Shown here piece by piece: positions 56,969 to 64,000 of a DNA stretch of 64,000 bases. Position numbers and translations under genes: made by a program. Each line of letters starts with the position of its first letter. Position 1 is the stretch's first letter. The notes under the pieces are model-generated. The model made no database searches. It had not been told where the DNA came from and saw only the letters and a program-made list of their open reading frames with translations. The DNA lies in contig NZ_CP042997.1 in the NCBI RefSeq assembly GCF_008087625.1, positions 4,402,001 to 4,466,000 on the forward strand. Direction: 5' to 3'. The stretch comes from Aquisphaera giovannonii (GTDB taxonomy: Bacteria; Planctomycetota; Planctomycetia; Isosphaerales; Isosphaeraceae).

Positions 56969-58330
56969 TCACGGCGGGGCCGCTTTCGCCTCCCGCTCTT
57001 CCTCGACCGATTCGGCGACGGCGTCCGGCGGGGGCTGGAGCTCGCCGAGGCGCCCGAGCGTCGCCAGCCGCGGCCACCTCGCCGCCACCGAGAGTACCAC
57101 GAGGATCGTCCCGACGCCCCCGACGACCACGGCGGGGACCGTCCCCAGCCAGCTCGCGGCGACGCCCGATTCGAACTCGCCCAGCTCGTTCGAGGATGTG
57201 ATGAAGATCGTATTCACGGCCGAGACCCGCCCGCGCATCCCCTCCGGCGTCAGGAGCTGCGCGAGGGTCTGGCGGACCACGACGCTGACGTTGTCGCACA
57301 TACCGGTGATCAGCAGCATGGCGAACGACAGGTACGGATTGGTGGACAGGCCGAAGACGATCGTCGCCAGGCCGAAGCCGACCACGGCCCCCAGCAGCGT
57401 GACGCCGGCACGCCGGAGCGGGGGCAGGTGGGCCATCGCGAGCGCCATCAGGAACGATCCGATCGAGGGGGCGGCCCGGAGCCAGCCCAGCCCGACGGGC
57501 CCGGTCCCGAGGATGTCGCTGGCGAAGACCGGCAGCAGCGCGGTGGCCCCGCCGAGGAGCACCGCGAACAGGTCCAGCGTCATCGTGGCCAGGAGCAGGT
57601 CCGTCCGGAAGACGAACCGGATCCCGGCCAGGAGCGTCTCCAGCGAGATCGGCTGCACCTCCCGGGCGATCGGCCGGGGCCGGAGGGTCATGATCAGGCT
57701 GGCGCCCAGGGCGCAGCAGGCCGCGTTGCCCAGGTAGCTGGCCGTCGCGCCCCCGGTCTGCGCGACGAGCAGGCCGCCGAGCGCCGGGCCGGCCACCGCG
57801 GCGACCTGCCATGTGCTGGTGTTCCAGGTGATCGCGGGGACGAGGCGGTCGCGGTCGACGATCTCGCGGAGGATCGCCCAGCGAGCGGGGCGGTTGAACG
57901 ACTGGCCGATCCCGTTGAGCACCAGGAAGACGTAGATCCACCCGACCGGGCCTCGCGAGATTGACAGCCAGGCCAGGCCCAGCGACGAGCCGACTAGGAC
58001 GCAAAGCGCCGCTACCATCTGCCACTTCCGGCTGTAGCGGTCCGCGGTGTGCCCCGACGGGATGGCGAGCAGCAGCACGGGCAGAACCTGCGCCAGGCCG
58101 ACCATGCCGAGCGCCAGCTTGCTGCCGGTCCGCTCGTAGATCTCCCAGCCGACGGCGACGCCCTGCATCTGGGTCCCGATGGTCACGGCCATGCCGGCCA
58201 GGATGTAGCTGCGGAAGCCGGCGTCCCGGAAGACGTCGTAGCGGCCGTGGCCCGGAGGTGCGGCGGTGCCCGCGGCCGCGGCCCCGGGCTCGGCGGGGTC
58301 TGCGGGCTCCTCTCCCATCGCGGCGTTCAT
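56969..58330 (-). CDS. MFS transporter (EntS-like)
   Basis: A 453-residue transporter with 12 predicted helices. The early motif GVAVGWEIYERTGSKLALG and the loop GHTADRYSRKW are typical of the MFS_3 group that includes enterobactin exporter EntS and macrolide exporters. The substrate is unknown. Its start overlaps the stop of the DUF1080-like gene by 4 nt, so they are cotranscribed. Although the class fits siderophore or antibiotic export, it is far from the NRPS cluster. Confidence 0.88.
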   Translation of the reverse strand: MNAAMGEEPADPAEPGAAAAGTAAPPGHGRYDVFRDAGFRSYILAGMAVTIGTQMQGVAVGWEIYERTGSKLALGMVGLAQVLPVLLLAIPSGHTADRYSRKWQMVAALCVLVGSSLGLAWLSISRGPVGWIYVFLVLNGIGQSFNRPARWAILREIVDRDRLVPAITWNTSTWQVAAVAGPALGGLLVAQTGGATASYLGNAACCALGASLIMTLRPRPIAREVQPISLETLLAGIRFVFRTDLLLATMTLDLFAVLLGGATALLPVFASDILGTGPVGLGWLRAAPSIGSFLMALAMAHLPPLRRAGVTLLGAVVGFGLATIVFGLSTNPYLSFAMLLITGMCDNVSVVVRQTLAQLLTPEGMRGRVSAVNTIFITSSNELGEFESGVAASWLGTVPAVVVGGVGTILVVLSVAARWPRLATLGRLGELQPPPDAVAESVEEEREAKAAPP

Positions 58331-59040
58331 TCGTCCTCGGGCTTCTCCGTACCGGCCACCTCGGCGGGCGTGAGCGGGCGGACCTCGATGTTGCGGATCG
58401 CGCCGGCCGTCTCGTACGAGGCGAAGCCGAGCGGCTGATTGCGGCGGGTCTCGATGCGGGTGCTGACGCGTCGATCCTTGTAGCGGACCGCGGCCATCTC
58501 CTTGTCGTCGATCCAGGCCCGGATCGTCGTGCCGGTGACGCGGACGCGGAACTTGTACCAGGTCTTCTCGGCGTAGCGGAACGAGCGGGTCGTCTCGTTC
58601 TCCGAGGCGTCCTGGCCGTCGAGGCTGGACAGCCCCGTGACGTTGCCGCCCCAGCCCCCGTTGACGAACGTGATGAACGCGTCACCGACCGGGAACGTGG
58701 CGGCGGCGAAGAAGTCCTGGCCGGAGAGCTTCATCGCCTCGTAGCTCAGCTCGTAATCGACCTTCGGCAGGTCGCCGCGCGTGGTCGTGATCCCGGTCAT
58801 CGACTGGCCGGTCCCGAGGACGATCGTCCCGTCCCTGACCTCGACCACGCCGGCGCCGAAGAAGTCGGCCTTCTTCCAGCCGTCCAGCGACTTGCCGTCG
58901 AACAGCGCGCGGCGGCCCGCGGCCGAGGCCTTGTCGTCCCCCACGGCGCCGCCCGGGACGGCCGGCGGCGCGAGGGCCGCCGCGGCCATCGCCGTCGCGA
59001 CGATGAGGCCCCACGGGACCGTTCGGCATGAACCACTCAT
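58327..59040 (-). CDS. DUF1080-like (3-keto-disaccharide hydrolase family) protein
   Basis: A 237-residue exported protein; ATG at 59040 with a GGGAGAGG ribosome binding site and a signal peptide ending PPAVPGGAVG. The body opens with ALFDGKSLDGWKK, the classic start of DUF1080 and related concanavalin-like domains, and ends GFASYETAGAIRNIEVRPL. Members include glycan-binding or hydrolysing proteins that act on keto-disaccharides. It is the first gene of a two-gene unit with the MFS transporter. Confidence 0.85.
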   Translation of the reverse strand: MSGSCRTVPWGLIVATAMAAAALAPPAVPGGAVGDDKASAAGRRALFDGKSLDGWKKADFFGAGVVEVRDGTIVLGTGQSMTGITTTRGDLPKVDYELSYEAMKLSGQDFFAAATFPVGDAFITFVNGGWGGNVTGLSSLDGQDASENETTRSFRYAEKTWYKFRVRVTGTTIRAWIDDKEMAAVRYKDRRVSTRIETRRNQPLGFASYETAGAIRNIEVRPLTPAEVAGTEKPEDE

Positions 59041-59149
59041 GGCAGATCCTCTCCCTTCCCCGATCCGGTTCCGCGACGCGGCGGGCGATCGCCCCGCGCC
59101 GACCTTACCGGCCGCGGGCCCGCCATGCCAGTGGCATTCGACCGAGGGT

Positions 59150-59989
59150 TCACGACGGCCCCTCGACGGCCGGGACCTCGTCCTCATCGCCCTCGGGGTC
59201 GACGAGCACGAGCGAAGCGGGCCGATCCCAGCGGGCGGGATCCTGGCGGTAGAACGCGGCGAGCTCCTCGTACAGCTCGGGATGGCGGCGGCGCAGCGGG
59301 GCGGCCTTTTCGAAGAAGGCCTCGGTCGCCACGGCGAAGAATTCGGCCGGGTCGGTCGCGCCGTACTTATCCAGCACCGAGTAGCGGCCCAGGGCCCGGT
59401 CGCGGCGGAGCCGCTCGAAGGCGTGCTCCATCACCGAGGACCACCGGGCATATCGGCCGCGGCCCTCGAGCACGGGCGTCCCGTCCACGGCGCCGTCCTC
59501 CATGTCCAGGAGGTGCGCGAACTCGTGGAGGACGAGGTTGCGGCCGTCGTCGCGGCCGGCGGCGGTCTCCATCAGGTCCCGCCAGGAGACGACGACCACG
59601 CCCCCCTTCCACGCCTCGCCGAGCCGGATCTGGTCCCCCTCCATCAGGATCCCGCCGCCGATGTGGGTGGTCGCGGGGGCGACGTAGGCGTCGGGGTAGA
59701 CGAGGATGGTGATCAGCCCCGGGAAGTAGTCGGTGCGGCGGTGGAGGAGCAGGATGCAGGCGGCCGCGGCGATGGTCACCCGGATCTCCTCGGTCAGCTC
59801 GAGCCCGCCGCAGCCCTCGTAGTTCTTCTCCACCACGAACACCTGGACGTGGCCCAGGAGCTCCCGGCGGTCGGCCTCGGGGAGCCGCCCGAACATCGGC
59901 ACGTTCCGGCGAATGACGCGCAGCCACTCATCCGGGAACGGCCGCGAGCGGATGCGATCGCGGCGACGCCGCCTGAGGAAGCCGAACAT
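59150..59989 (-). CDS. mtfA: MtfA-like zinc metallopeptidase (M90)
   Basis: A 279-residue protein. It has the zinc motif HEFAHLLDMEDG (HExxH) and the third-ligand region DPAEFFAVATEAFFE, with the family N-terminus PDEWLRVIRRNVPMFGRLPEADRRELLGH shortened here as landmarks PDEW and RRNVP. MtfA binds and modulates the glucose repressor Mlc in E. coli; a Mlc counterpart is not visible here, so the regulatory role cannot be assumed. Length is close to the family norm. Confidence 0.9.
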   Translation of the reverse strand: MFGFLRRRRRDRIRSRPFPDEWLRVIRRNVPMFGRLPEADRRELLGHVQVFVVEKNYEGCGGLELTEEIRVTIAAAACILLLHRRTDYFPGLITILVYPDAYVAPATTHIGGGILMEGDQIRLGEAWKGGVVVVSWRDLMETAAGRDDGRNLVLHEFAHLLDMEDGAVDGTPVLEGRGRYARWSSVMEHAFERLRRDRALGRYSVLDKYGATDPAEFFAVATEAFFEKAAPLRRRHPELYEELAAFYRQDPARWDRPASLVLVDPEGDEDEVPAVEGPS

Positions 59990-60126
59990 GCACGCGACTC
60001 CGGAAGCCCACCGTCACCAAGCCATTGTAGCGGCCCGGCCGTCCGGGTCGAGGCCCGCCGGGCCGGGGGACGCGCTCGCCCCGGCCGCTGTGCCTCCCTA
60101 TGATGGAAGGAGAAAGGGGGACCGCC

Positions 60127-60690
60127 ATGCTTCCCGTCGGTGAAGGGGAACGTGCCCTGGCGCTCCGCGCGGCCCGCCGGGCGATCGCGGAGTACCTCGA
60201 GCGGGGGACGACGCTCGAGGTCGCGACGCGGGCCCCCAGCCTTCTCGAGCCCCGCGGCTCCTTCGTGACGCTGAGGCGACGCGAGGGGGGCGCCCTGCGG
60301 GGCTGCCGGGGGGAGGCCCGGCCGGCCCGGCCGCTCATCGCGTCCATCATCCGCGAGGCCATCCTCACGGCCACGGACGACCCGCGGTTCCCGCCGGTCA
60401 AGCCCGAGGAGCTGCCGGGCCTGACCATCAAGATCAGCGCCCTGACGCCGCCGGTGCCGATCTCGCCGGGGGAGGTCGTCGTGGGCAAGCACGGCCTGAT
60501 CGTGATGCGCGGGAAGCGGTCGGGACTCCTCCTGCCGGAGGTGCCCGCGCATTTCGGCCTGCGGACCCCGGAGGAATTCCTGGCGGCGCTCTATCAGAAG
60601 GCGGGGCTTTCGGCGGACGACCCCTCCCGCGACGAGGACCGGCTGTTCGCCTTCGAGACCGAGGCCTGGGGCGAGCCCGAGGTCGGCTGA
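60127..60690 (+). CDS. AMMECR1-domain protein
   Basis: A 187-residue protein of the AMMECR1 family. Landmarks are GSFVTLRR, LRGCRGEARPARPL with the family LRGC motif, DPRFPPVKPEELPGL and KISALTPPVPI. I chose the ATG at 60127 because a GGGGGA ribosome binding site lies about 5 nt upstream; an ATG at 60100 would add nine residues. The family is widespread, with no settled function in bacteria. It does not form an obvious operon with its neighbours. Confidence 0.9.
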   Translation: MLPVGEGERALALRAARRAIAEYLERGTTLEVATRAPSLLEPRGSFVTLRRREGGALRGCRGEARPARPLIASIIREAILTATDDPRFPPVKPEELPGLTIKISALTPPVPISPGEVVVGKHGLIVMRGKRSGLLLPEVPAHFGLRTPEEFLAALYQKAGLSADDPSRDEDRLFAFETEAWGEPEVG

Positions 60691-60837
60691 GCCGCGCCGC
60701 CGGGCCGACCGGCGTTCCCGGCATGGCCACGGAGGCCGGGGCGCGATAATCTGGTTGGAGCGGGCCGCACCGCCCCTGAGGCCGGATTCCCCCGCCACCC
60801 GCCCGACACGAGACGATCCACGGAGAGAACGTCCCCG

Positions 60838-61311
60838 ATGACCGAATCCCCCGCGCCGGATGACTGCCGGTCCGATCATCCCTCGTCGGGAGGGGGCGAA
60901 GCCCCCGCCCGGCGCGAGGCCGCCCCGAAGCCGACGCGCCGGCGCATCCTCGTGGTCGACGACAATCCGGACATGGCCCGCAGCCTGTCGCTGCTCCTGG
61001 AGGTCCTCGGCCATGATGTGACGACGGCCCTCGGGGGCGAGCAGGCCATCGGGCTCGCGAAGGGCAGCCCCCCCGAGTTCATCCTCATGGACATCGGCCT
61101 CCCGATCATGAACGGCTACCAGGTCGCCGCCCGCCTCCGCGAGGAGGTGCCGGGGCTGTCGGCCGTGTTCGTCGCGATCTCCGGATACTCGCAGGAGGAG
61201 GACCGGCGCCGATCGAGGGAGGCCGGATTCGCCCACCACCTCGTCAAGCCCGTGGACTACGACGAGATCCTCCGGATCCTCGCCGCCGGGACGGGGCCCG
61301 TCGCCCGCTGA
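60838..61311 (+). CDS. Single-domain response regulator (CheY-like receiver)
   Basis: A 157-residue protein with an unstructured N-terminal 33 residues and one receiver domain: RRILVVDDNPDMARSL with the acidic pair, phosphoacceptor Asp in FILMDIGLPIMNGYQ, the Ser in VAISGYS and the Lys in HHLVKPVDYDE. There is no output domain, so it must act by protein contact. No kinase gene lies next to it. Confidence 0.93.
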   Translation: MTESPAPDDCRSDHPSSGGGEAPARREAAPKPTRRRILVVDDNPDMARSLSLLLEVLGHDVTTALGGEQAIGLAKGSPPEFILMDIGLPIMNGYQVAARLREEVPGLSAVFVAISGYSQEEDRRRSREAGFAHHLVKPVDYDEILRILAAGTGPVAR

Positions 61312-61340
61312 GATCGCTCCGCCGGCCCGCCCGCGGGCCA

Positions 61341-62192
61341 TCACGGCCCGCCCGGCATCCCGGATGCCGGGCGCGGCAGGCCGACATGCGTGCCGGCCCC
61401 CCGGCACATCGAGGCGACCCGGGGGATTTCATCGAGCCGCACGAAACGGTAGCCCCGACGGCGTAGCTCGGGGATGAGCGCCCGCGCCAGGCCGAGGGCC
61501 CGGTTCCGGCGCCGGATCTCCTCGATGTCGGCGGTGCTGTCGTGCATCAGGACGATGCCGCGGCCGACGCGCCCGATGGCCTCCAGGCAGGCGCCCGCGC
61601 AGGCCTCCGCCGGGCGGTCGTCTCGCCAGAAGCCCACGTCCAGGCCGTCGACGTCCCGGCCGATCGGGCCGGGGTAGCGCGGGGCCAGGGGCGATCGATT
61701 CAGCGGCGCCGCCACGTTGGACTCCGCCCGGCCGCAGAGCCACCAGTCGCCGTACGGGGCGTGGAAGAACGTGACGGGCCCGTCGACGTGCGGGCGGATC
61801 GCGGCGTCCGTCCTGGCGAGCTGCTCGTGGGCATCTCCCCCGCGCTCGACGAAGGCGTGTCTCGACGCATGATCATACGTATGATTCGCCACCAGGTGCC
61901 CGAGCGACCGGAGCCCGGCCAGGATGTCCGGGTGCCGCTCGGCGGCCCTCCCGACGGCGAAGAACGCGGCGCGGATGCCCTCGGAGTGGAGGTACGCGCC
62001 GAGGTCCGCGGTCCGGGGGCCCGGCCCGTCGCGCGGGCCCTCGCCGCGGCCGGGGCCGTCGTCATAGGTCAGGCAGAGCGTACCCGGGGGCAGACCGGCA
62101 CAAAGTATATTTATATTAGCGCTACTATGATTGCATCTCCAGCAACCGAAGCCCCCGCTCGACGTCCGTCGGGACGGGCCGCCGCCGCCCAA
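61341..62192 (-). CDS. Polysaccharide deacetylase (start uncertain)
   Basis: A NodB-type deacetylase: TYDDGP motif, HTYDH metal-binding motif, HAPYGDWW (the usual RxPY has His for Arg) and IVLMHDS at the end. The domain starts only about 12 codons after the upstream glycosyltransferase stop, and no ATG or GTG is in frame in that gap. The coordinate given uses a TTG 68 nt inside the upstream gene, whose added residues look like an out-of-frame shadow. A lost start or a translational fusion with the broken upstream gene are both possible. The gap is AT-rich (TAATATAAATATAC on the minus strand). It likely modifies a surface glycan. Confidence 0.75.
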   Translation of the reverse strand: MGGGGPSRRTSSGGFGCWRCNHSSANINILCAGLPPGTLCLTYDDGPGRGEGPRDGPGPRTADLGAYLHSEGIRAAFFAVGRAAERHPDILAGLRSLGHLVANHTYDHASRHAFVERGGDAHEQLARTDAAIRPHVDGPVTFFHAPYGDWWLCGRAESNVAAPLNRSPLAPRYPGPIGRDVDGLDVGFWRDDRPAEACAGACLEAIGRVGRGIVLMHDSTADIEEIRRRNRALGLARALIPELRRRGYRFVRLDEIPRVASMCRGAGTHVGLPRPASGMPGGP

Positions 62193-63000
62193 ATGCCCAG
62201 GGCATGCCCGACATCGTCCCCGCGAGGCTGCGCGAGGATTCCCGGGAGAGCGGCCGGCGCCGGGCGGCCTCGATCGTCTTCTTTAGGGCCACCGGGACCG
62301 GCCGTCGGAGCCAGGCGAACCAGAGGGCATTGCGGGTCATGGCGCCCCGGCGGCCGGAGGGGTCCCGGCTGCGGGACGGGTGGTGGTGGACGACGAACTC
62401 GGGCGCATAACAGAGCTGCCAGCCCCGGGAGGCCAGGTCGACGGCCAGCAGCTCCTCCTCGCCGCCGATGAAGAAGCGGTCTCGAACCCCCCGGCCTCGA
62501 GGTACGCCGAACGCCGGACCACGGAGGCCCCCGCGAGGAAGCCCAGCAGGAAAGGCCCGGGCATACCCGGCCCGCGGGGCAGGGGGCTCCGCTCCAGGAC
62601 CGAGCAGATGGCATCCTCCCTGTCCTCGGGCCCGACGAGGACGCGGGCGGTGACCACCGCAAGCCGGGGCGACGCGTCCATCAGGTCGGCGGCCCTCCGC
62701 AGGCATCCCGGCTCCCACCAGGTGTCGTCGTCGCAGAATGCGACGTAGGGCGAGTCGACGCGCCGCACCCCGAGCGTCCGGGCCGCCGCGCCGAGGTCCC
62801 CCCCCGCTCGATGAGCTCCACGCCCGGGAAGCGGCCGGCCACGGCCGCGGCCGTGCCGTCGGTCGAGGCGTCATCACCACGACGACCCTGGGGTTTTCCG
62901 GCAGCCCAGTCAGGCTTTCCAGATAACTTGAAATTTCGTTAATGCGATTGTGTGTAATCATGACCACGGTGATACGCCCTTCATTCGTTCCCGCTTGCAC
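62125..63000 (-). pseudogene. Family-2 glycosyltransferase broken by three frameshifts
   Basis: The gene starts at a GTG (63000) with GGAGG upstream and reads ITVVMITHNRINEISSYL. Three changes of frame are needed to read a whole enzyme: near 62876-62880 (before DDASTDGTAAAVAGRFPG), at the C8 run 62798-62805 (before DLGAAARTLGVRR), and near 62477-62490 (before RFFIGGEEELLAVDL). Between them the GT-A landmarks are good, including FCDDDTWW. Each is a one-base loss. This looks like a decaying gene, although two of the sites are in or near G-runs and sequencing error is possible. Confidence 0.8.
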
Positions 63001-63446
63001 GACACACCCCCTCCGCCAGCGTGCAACGTCCGTCCGAAGGTGCGCGGCGACGTTCTCATCGCGCGACGACTGGGCTTCTCAACGTACGTCCCAAAGACGC
63101 CCCGGACCGCGTACGGGGCGGCCTCCGCGTCGGGCCGCGGTGCCCTTGCGCCCTGCGGCGCCGCCGCTTGAGCATTCCCCGAACGGGCCCTCGCCGGGGC
63201 CCCTTCCCGGCGGGTGTCATCTATCGCGCAGTGGTATGAGAATTGCCCAGAAGCCACACCAAATCGTCGATGCCCCTCCCGCGTTGGTCGCTTCGCTAAG
63301 CCCGGTGCATCGCAGCCGGCCCGACCCCAACGGCCGCCCCGAGCGGCGAAATCCCGACAGCCATCCGAACCATCGCCGCCTCACATGTAGTCGTTCCGTC
63401 GCACCGAATGCATCCCGGAAAGGAATCCATTTTGGAGGAGTCGAGT
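63001..63446. other. Intergenic region between divergent glycosyltransferase genes
   Basis: About 446 bases with no supported gene. Open frames on both strands lack domains. It must contain the promoter of the plus-strand family-9 gene and that of the broken family-2 gene. Confidence 0.5.
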
Positions 63447-64000
63447 ATGCTGCACTCGCCGCCCGGGCGGATGGCCATCCTGCGCGCCTTGAAGCTGGGC
63501 GACATGCTCTGCGCCGTCCCGGCCTTGCGGGCGATCCGGTCGGCATTCCCCGCCGCCGAGGTGGTGCTCGTGGGCCTGCCCTGGGCGAGCGAGTTCGTCG
63601 CCCGCTATCCGGCCTACCTCGACGGGTTCCGGGAGTTTCCGGGCTACCCGGGCCTGCCGGAGCGGGAGCCCGACCTCGCCCGGCTCCCGGGCTTCCTCGG
63701 GGAGATGCGTGCCGAGCGATTCGACCTCGCCATCCAGATGCACGGATCGGGGCGGATCTCCAACGCGGTCGTCGCGGAGTTCGGCGCCCGAATCACCGCC
63801 GGATTCTATGAGCCGGGGATCATGTGTCCCGATCCCGCGACGTTCCTCCCCTTCCCCGAGCGGGGCCTCGAGCTGAGGCGGCTGCTGCAACTGACGGCCC
63901 ACCTGGGCATCCCGCCCGACGGCGAGGCACTGGAATTCCCGCTGTCCGAGGCGGAGCGATCGGGGGCGGCGGCCCTGGCCCATTCGATTGGCATCGGTTC
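63447..64000 (+). CDS. Family-9 glycosyltransferase (heptosyltransferase-like), 3' partial
   Basis: The gene starts at an ATG with GGAGGAG 6 nt upstream and is open to the end of the window, so only the first 184 residues are seen. The N-terminal GT9 landmarks are RMAILRALKLGDMLCAVPALRAIRSAFP (seen as ALKLGDMLCAVPALRA), then VVLVGLPW and FDLAIQMHGSG. Such enzymes add sugars to lipopolysaccharide or other glycans in the cytosol. With the deacetylase and the broken family-2 enzyme it suggests a surface-glycan locus continuing beyond the window. Confidence 0.88.
   Translation, partial: MLHSPPGRMAILRALKLGDMLCAVPALRAIRSAFPAAEVVLVGLPWASEFVARYPAYLDGFREFPGYPGLPEREPDLARLPGFLGEMRAERFDLAIQMHGSGRISNAVVAEFGARITAGFYEPGIMCPDPATFLPFPERGLELRRLLQLTAHLGIPPDGEALEFPLSEAERSGAAALAHSIGIG

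Noticed and set aside
61345-61375. An 11-bp inverted repeat as terminator of the receiver gene
   Set aside because: It lies inside the 3' end of the convergent deacetylase gene, has almost no loop and no T run.
63001-63446. tRNA or small RNA gene in the gap
   Set aside because: No cloverleaf arms or TTCGAAT-type loop could be found here or elsewhere in the window.

Overview
The window is very GC-rich, densely coded DNA of planctomycete type, most like the Isosphaeraceae. This placement rests on gene content, not on a marker gene: a YTV-repeat protein (a family first described in planctomycetes), Tat-exported squalene-cyclase-like and DUF1080-like proteins, EF-hand proteins, a multiheme cytochrome with HEAT and TPR repeats, and small exported beta-sandwich paralogs. 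I found no rRNA, tRNA, CRISPR array or intact insertion sequence.

Layout. 1-1728 is the 3' part of a multiheme cytochrome c. 2361-26198 is a one-direction lipopeptide-type cluster: MbtH, a 3819-residue FAAL-ACP-KS-AT-KR-ACP-C-A-PCP-C synthase, two A-PCP-C NRPSs, a PvdE/SyrD-type ABC exporter, a membrane-fusion protein and a MacB-type ABC transporter. Genes from the synthase to the fusion protein overlap by 4 nt stop/start junctions. Between the fusion protein and MacB lies an AT-rich island with nested inverted repeats. Specificity residues read by eye point to ornithine, glycine and asparagine, so the simplest predicted product is a 3-hydroxyacyl-Orn-Gly-Asn lipopeptide. There is no thioesterase; the line ends in a condensation domain.

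26267-35334 holds a DUF454 protein, an APC permease, an exported EF-hand/methyltransferase fusion, an esterase, a HupE/UreJ-like and DUF3500/EF-hand pair, and a YkgJ-type cysteine-cluster protein. 35640-37823 is an OmpR-type two-component pair whose regulator is frameshifted in a G8 run. 37843-40032 (minus) is a compact sulfur-relay operon: TusA-like, DsrE-like, and a TusA-like domain fused to a core MetE-like methyltransferase.

40206-43021 carries three tandem paralogous small exported proteins, each with a -35/-10 promoter of 17-nt spacing and a leader of about 300 nt. They end at a strong hairpin facing the YTV-repeat protein gene. 45358-48573 holds a HEAT-repeat membrane protein, a second APC permease and a small hypothetical protein.

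48585-54398 holds a GH28-like beta-helix protein, a GHL6-type glycosidase, a TlpA-like thioredoxin protein and a Uma2 nuclease-fold protein. 54935-61311 holds a squalene-cyclase-like protein, an exported methyltransferase, an MFS transporter overlapping a DUF1080-like protein, an MtfA-like peptidase, an AMMECR1 protein and a lone receiver protein. The right end has a polysaccharide deacetylase with unclear start, a family-2 glycosyltransferase broken by three frameshifts, and the 5' part of a family-9 glycosyltransferase that runs off the window.
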